Assembly (NCBI GenBank): GCA_016706865.1
Contig: JADJIS010000002.1
Span: forward strand, 1,054,001 to 1,118,000
Direction of reading: 5' to 3'
Length of the DNA: 64,000 bases
DNA from: Bacteroidota bacterium
GTDB taxonomy: Bacteria > Bacteroidota > Bacteroidia > Chitinophagales > BACL12
Numbering within the stretch: the stretch's first letter is position 1; every line of letters starts with the position of its first letter. The translations under genes were made by a program, and so were the position numbers. Under the pieces are notes generated by a model. It made no database searches. It had not been told where the DNA came from and was given only the letters and a program-made list of their open reading frames with translations. Positions 60,704 through 64,000 of the stretch are shown in pieces.

Positions 60704-61819
60704 TTATTGTTTTTTTAGCTTCTCTGCCTCCCATTGTTCGGCGGTCATCACACATCTGAACCCACTATGATCCTGACCTGTGTCGTAACTGGTGGCCATT
60801 CTGGCTGCAACACGATAGCTGGAGCAATACACTTCATTACATAAAAAAGACCCTCCGCGTTTTACATGAACTATATTTAATGGCTGATTGGGATCATATG
60901 ACTTTTCAGGGCCAAGGGGATTTGTTACAGTCCCGTTTTTAGAACATACTTTATAATAATTAACATCATAAAAATCAAAACACCATTCCCAAACATTGCC
61001 GGCAATATCATAAAGTCCGAAATTATTCGAACTATAATTTTTTACCGGAGAGGTAGTTAGATATCCATCTTCTTTAGTGTTCAAATTTGGAAAATTTCCT
61101 TGCCATGAATTTGTAAATTTTGGTAGATCCTTATCATTTCCCCAGGGATAAATTGCGTCTGCTATTCCACCCCTTGCCGCAAATTCCCATTCTGCTTCTG
61201 TAGGTAATCGTTTGCCCGCCCATTTACAATATGCAACTGCATCATCCCAACTAACCTGAACAACAGGATGGTTTTTTTTATCTGCAATATTGGTGAGTGG
61301 CCCTTGTGGGTGTTTCCAATCGGCGCCTTTTACAAATGTCCACCAATTCATATAATTATTAAGATCAACGGGTGCTTCGGTTTTAGTGAAAACCATGCTT
61401 GCGGCCATTAACATATCCTCAGGTGGTTTTGGTGTTTCGGGCGGAAGTTGCAATTTTAGTTCTTCCCAGTCAATCGGTTTTTCTGATGTTGTTACATAAC
61501 CGGTTGCTTTCACAAATTCTTCAAATTGAGCATTGGTTACCTCAGTAATATCCATCCAAAATCCATCTAATTTCACTTTGTGAGCCGGGGTTTCATCTTC
61601 TCTGCGTTGTGGATCGGTGTCGGTACCCATCATGAATTCTCCACCTGCTATCCAAACCATTCCCGGGGGGCCATCTGTAGGCTTGACAGCGTCGTTTGTA
61701 AAAAGAAAGGTTGATGATTCAACTTCTGAATTTTTATCATTACCCGAACAGGAATTAAAAATAAATATTTCTGATATGATCAGTGTTAAAGTGAGATATT
61801 TTAAAGCGTTCAGGCACAT
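60704..61819 (-). CDS. FGE/SUMF1-type lipoprotein (GldK/J-like group)
   Basis: The 371-aa protein has a lipoprotein signal ending FNSC and a formylglycine-generating-enzyme-like domain (about 50-360: MVWIAGGEFMMGTD, WMDITEVTNAQFEEFVKATG, VVQVSWDDAVAYCKWAGKRL, LPTEAEWEFAARGG, NVWEWCFDFYD, GGSFLCNEVYCSSYRVAAR). Real formylglycine enzymes need a Cys pair near the C-terminus; the CNEVYCSSYR segment has two Cys, so an active enzyme is possible, but many lipoproteins of this fold act in gliding or secretion without catalysis. A TATCTTTG -7 box lies at 61825-61832. Confidence 0.86.
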   Translation of the reverse strand: MCLNALKYLTLTLIISEIFIFNSCSGNDKNSEVESSTFLFTNDAVKPTDGPPGMVWIAGGEFMMGTDTDPQRREDETPAHKVKLDGFWMDITEVTNAQFEEFVKATGYVTTSEKPIDWEELKLQLPPETPKPPEDMLMAASMVFTKTEAPVDLNNYMNWWTFVKGADWKHPQGPLTNIADKKNHPVVQVSWDDAVAYCKWAGKRLPTEAEWEFAARGGIADAIYPWGNDKDLPKFTNSWQGNFPNLNTKEDGYLTTSPVKNYSSNNFGLYDIAGNVWEWCFDFYDVNYYKVCSKNGTVTNPLGPEKSYDPNQPLNIVHVKRGGSFLCNEVYCSSYRVAARMATSYDTGQDHSGFRCVMTAEQWEAEKLKKQ

Positions 61820-61824
61820 TTTAA

Positions 61825-61832
61825 CAAAGATA
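61825..61832 (-). promoter_or_regulatory. -7 box of the FGE-like gene
   Basis: TATCTTTG on the minus strand fits TAnnTTTG and lies 5 bases before the ATG at 61819, so the transcript would be nearly leaderless. Confidence 0.4.
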
Positions 61833-61917
61833 ACAAGTTAGGCTTTATTATAAAAGGATTAAGATCATTGCAAATTTACCCAGCTTTAGAAAAAGACATA
61901 TGTTCTAAAATGCCTTT

Positions 61918-62643
61918 TTAGTCTGAAGTGTGTCTATATTCGTAAAGGCCGTTGATTGCAAACTTAAATCCTATAAATCCCCCGAAAGTTTTTATTGTGG
62001 AATTTTCCGGTATAATATTTAATTGGTTTGAACCCATATCTTCGTCGTTATTTATATCGCTGAAGCCATAGGTACCACGTCCTCCTATTAAAAATTTTAC
62101 AACCTGAAATTTATCTATACCTATTTCCATAGCTGCTCCATACATAATTCCAAAATCTGCTTTTTTCACCGATATAACGGTGATTGCGGTGTCACGGTTT
62201 ATATCATCCACAGATAAACTATTCAAAGAGGAGTTTACTGTTGCTCCCATAACTGGTCCTGAAAACAATGAAAAATTTACTTGTTTACAAAGGTCAGAAT
62301 TAAAGGTAAAAACCAAAGGGACAATTATTTTTTCAAGTTGTACTTCGTATAATGATTTCCTATCAGGACCTAATTTGAAATTCACCGATTGATATTGTAA
62401 TCCCGACTGAATAGAAAAAAATTGGTTAAATATTCGTTCGTACAACACACTAAATTCATGTCCTAATTCCGGTTCCGTAAAGACCGCGTTTTCATCTGAA
62501 ATTTTTGTTTCCAAATAGGAATAAATATGACCATATTGCACACTTAAATTTCTGTTGTGCACTTCTTCCATTATTTCGAAATTTTGTGCATTTGCATAAA
62601 ATGTTGCGAATAGTATAGAATAAAGGAGTAAGTGTCTATTCAT
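61918..62643 (-). CDS. Outer-membrane beta-barrel protein (PorT-like)
   Basis: I start at the ATG at 62643 (MNRHLLLYSILFATF), giving a signal peptide that ends near ANAQ; a longer frame from 62703 adds 20 residues without a signal. The 241-aa product has about eight amphipathic strands (SVLYERIFNQFFSIQSGLQY, FGIMYGAAMEIGIDKFQVV, TIKTFGGFIGFKFAI), the pattern of the PorT / OMP_b-brl_2 family. The function is unknown; small barrels of this type are very common in the phylum. It lies 98 bases from the FGE-like gene. Confidence 0.8.
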   Translation of the reverse strand: MNRHLLLYSILFATFYANAQNFEIMEEVHNRNLSVQYGHIYSYLETKISDENAVFTEPELGHEFSVLYERIFNQFFSIQSGLQYQSVNFKLGPDRKSLYEVQLEKIIVPLVFTFNSDLCKQVNFSLFSGPVMGATVNSSLNSLSVDDINRDTAITVISVKKADFGIMYGAAMEIGIDKFQVVKFLIGGRGTYGFSDINNDEDMGSNQLNIIPENSTIKTFGGFIGFKFAINGLYEYRHTSD

Positions 62644-62879
62644 TTTCTGAAAATTGTAACATAAACCCGGAAGAAATTGATCCTCCTTTAATATGCATTC
62701 CAATAATTCAGCCCTTAATCTATATTGTTGTAAATGAGGAAGTTAATATTTGTTGAGTGTTTTAATTAGAGTCGAGAAATTCTACAATAGAATGTTAATT
62801 GTGTTACATTTTCCACAACTTTGGAAATCAAAACAGATACTATATTGATTGAAGAAGAGACTCAGGCTTAAATGGGAAA

Positions 62880-63593
62880 TCAGATCCTAATACCTTTTCG
62901 GACTAAAATTTCACTGCCTTCTGCCAATAAAACGGAATGAGGTTTTTCAGAGTGTAGAAACCCGAAATCTGAACCATATAACTTTGCGTAGCTGCATTTA
63001 ATTTCAGAATTATGAACAGGAAAAATCATCCAACGAGGATGCTCAACGTCATATTGAACTGTTTTTACAGAATTCATTTTTGCAAAACCTTTGTAGTGTT
63101 CGGTAATAAATTCCTCCAGACTATTTTCTTTCAACATATCCTTTTGGTCAACTGCTTCTGCTCGAAAAAAATTATCCTTTCCCCAGCTATAGTTTAGAGA
63201 AAACGATTTTTCTTTTTTATGAAGATCGACAGAAGTTGGAAGAGTGATATAATTTTCATTATAGAGAGTATTCGCAATAAAGGTGATCATGAATCGCGGA
63301 ACTATTTCTTTAATAAATACAACTCCACGTTTCCATTCTCCGTTTTCATTAAATTTAACATAAAACCGCAGATTAACTTCTACAAAATTGGTATGAAATG
63401 GAAATTGTATTCCTAAAACCTGTGTTTTTAAAAATTGAAATGCTACAAGGCTCACAAGATGTTCACCTTTAAATGTATCTAATTCTGTTTTAGCAGGTAA
63501 ATATTTTTTTAAAATTTGTTGATCACAAATAAAATTTGCGATCAACAAATTTTTCCATTCAGCTCTCAGAAATACCTTTTGTTGTGGATTCAT
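62880..63593 (-). CDS. DUF2071 (YqjF-like) protein
   Basis: The 237-aa protein matches DUF2071: it begins with FLRAEWKNLLIANFICDQ, then LKKYLPAKTELDTFKGEHLV, SLVAFQFLKTQVLGI and FVEVNLRFYV, the conserved strand pattern of the family, and a C-terminal DFGFLHSEKPHSVLLAEG. Members fold like acetoacetate decarboxylase and have no settled function. The gene has no close partner on the same strand; the next gene is 86 bases away with facing heptamer arrays between. Confidence 0.88.
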   Translation of the reverse strand: MNPQQKVFLRAEWKNLLIANFICDQQILKKYLPAKTELDTFKGEHLVSLVAFQFLKTQVLGIQFPFHTNFVEVNLRFYVKFNENGEWKRGVVFIKEIVPRFMITFIANTLYNENYITLPTSVDLHKKEKSFSLNYSWGKDNFFRAEAVDQKDMLKENSLEEFITEHYKGFAKMNSVKTVQYDVEHPRWMIFPVHNSEIKCSYAKLYGSDFGFLHSEKPHSVLLAEGSEILVRKGIRI

Positions 63594-63618
63594 TAAGTAT
63601 TATGTTCTTCAAAATAAA

Positions 63619-63675
63619 AATGAGTAATGAATTTTGCATGCTGCTCAACTCATTACTCATTACTCATAACTCATT
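63619..63675. repeat. Facing heptamer arrays AATGAGT / ACTCATT (second locus)
   Basis: Two units AATGAGT, AATGAAT (63619-63632) face four inverted units ACTCATT, ACTCATT, ACTCATA, ACTCATT (63648-63675). A 12-base stem is possible. The array ends four bases before the stop of the next gene. The unit is the same as at 28961-29102. Confidence 0.85.
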
Positions 63676-63679
63676 TAAA

Positions 63680-64000
63680 TTATTTCTTTTTCCAATCTTC
63701 CAGGCTCGTATTCACCGTTTGTGCAAAACCTGTATTTTTTGCCTCAACTGCTAATGTGTGCGATTTAGTTGCAGTTTCAATTGCCTCTGCTTTCATACCA
63801 TTTGCAGCATATGCTCGTGCAAGGGTATAAAGGTTCCAATAACGCTCAGTTTGAGATACCGATTTTTTTGCCCAATCCAATGCTAATTTCGAATCGAGAT
63901 TATTATCAAGATAAAATTCCGCTGCATCATTATATAAGCCCATGGTATTTTCTGCAGCAGCAATTGCATCTTCAATATTCTTTTTTCCTTCTTCCATAAA
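63680..64000 (-). CDS. DUF2911-family protein, C-terminal part (5' end outside window)
   Basis: The frame is open from 63997 down to the stop at 63680 and continues past base 64000, so the start is not in the window. The visible 106 residues are helical and repeat-like (NIEDAIAAAENTMGLYNDA, AEFYLDNNLDSKLALDWAKK, RYWNLYTLARAYAANGMKAE, AIETATKSHTLAVEAKN). That pattern matches the C-terminal TPR-like helices of DUF2911 proteins, common secreted proteins in Bacteroidota with an unknown job. The N-terminal domain cannot be checked. Confidence 0.75.
   Translation of the reverse strand, partial: FMEEGKKNIEDAIAAAENTMGLYNDAAEFYLDNNLDSKLALDWAKKSVSQTERYWNLYTLARAYAANGMKAEAIETATKSHTLAVEAKNTGFAQTVNTSLEDWKKK

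Overview
The window is an AT-rich chromosomal segment of a member of the Bacteroidota. The signs are two secreted proteins with type IX secretion (T9SS) C-terminal domains, two TonB-dependent receptors with a carboxypeptidase-like N-terminal domain, a type III glutamine synthetase, many lipoproteins, promoters of the Bacteroidota type (TAnnTTTG at -7, in one case with TTTG 19 bases upstream), and no clear Shine-Dalgarno sequences. The LPS genes kdsB and hldD show a Gram-negative envelope. I saw no rRNA, tRNA or CRISPR array.

Layout. 1-7.3 kb: a partial aldo/keto reductase, an M28 peptidase, a TonB-dependent receptor, a small GlsB-type membrane protein and an ABC exporter. 7.4-12 kb (minus strand): a translation operon TPR protein - thrS - infC - rpmI - rplT, in which thrS is interrupted by a one-base frameshift and a 361-base repeat-filled gap separates infC from rpmI. 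12-14.6 kb: a beta-propeller lipoprotein and dihydroorotase. 14.6-20.4 kb (minus): a small membrane-protein group, yidC and pyrG. 20.6-22.2 kb: a complete IS4-type insertion sequence with a 10-base target duplication. 22.2-32.5 kb: T9SS protein, kdsB, NfeD-like protease, LysM protein and OmpA-like protein, with several long intergenic repeat blocks. 32.7-42.3 kb (minus): glnN, an iron-uptake-like operon (porin, imelysin, di-heme protein) with a candidate metal-regulator operator, a polytopic membrane protein and a second T9SS protein. 42.4-48.9 kb: purL, a GT39-type glycosyltransferase, lipoproteins and hldD. 49.1-58.2 kb: seven tightly coupled genes that look like one biosynthetic operon. 58.2-64 kb (minus): TonB receptor, FGE-like lipoprotein, outer-membrane barrel, DUF2071 and DUF2911 proteins.

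The most interesting gene set is 49102-58222: HMG-CoA reductase, UbiA-type prenyltransferase, a PEP-synthase/rifampin-phosphotransferase-like dikinase, a BtaA-like (DUF3419) aminocarboxypropyl transferase, a polyprenol/phytol-kinase-like membrane protein, a GNAT-like protein and an acyl-AMP ligase. Five of the six junctions are ATGA overlaps and the sixth has no gap. Together they suggest synthesis of an unusual isoprenoid- or amino-acid-derived lipid; the product is unknown.

The second notable theme is non-coding. More than ten gaps carry short tandem arrays with a strict 7-base (in one case 8-base) period but different unit sequences, often as facing inverted arrays and often touching stop or start codons of neighbouring genes. 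Larger repeats (a six-copy ~103-base minisatellite with an internal heptamer array, a ~341-base triplicate, a 62-base near-perfect palindrome) add to this.
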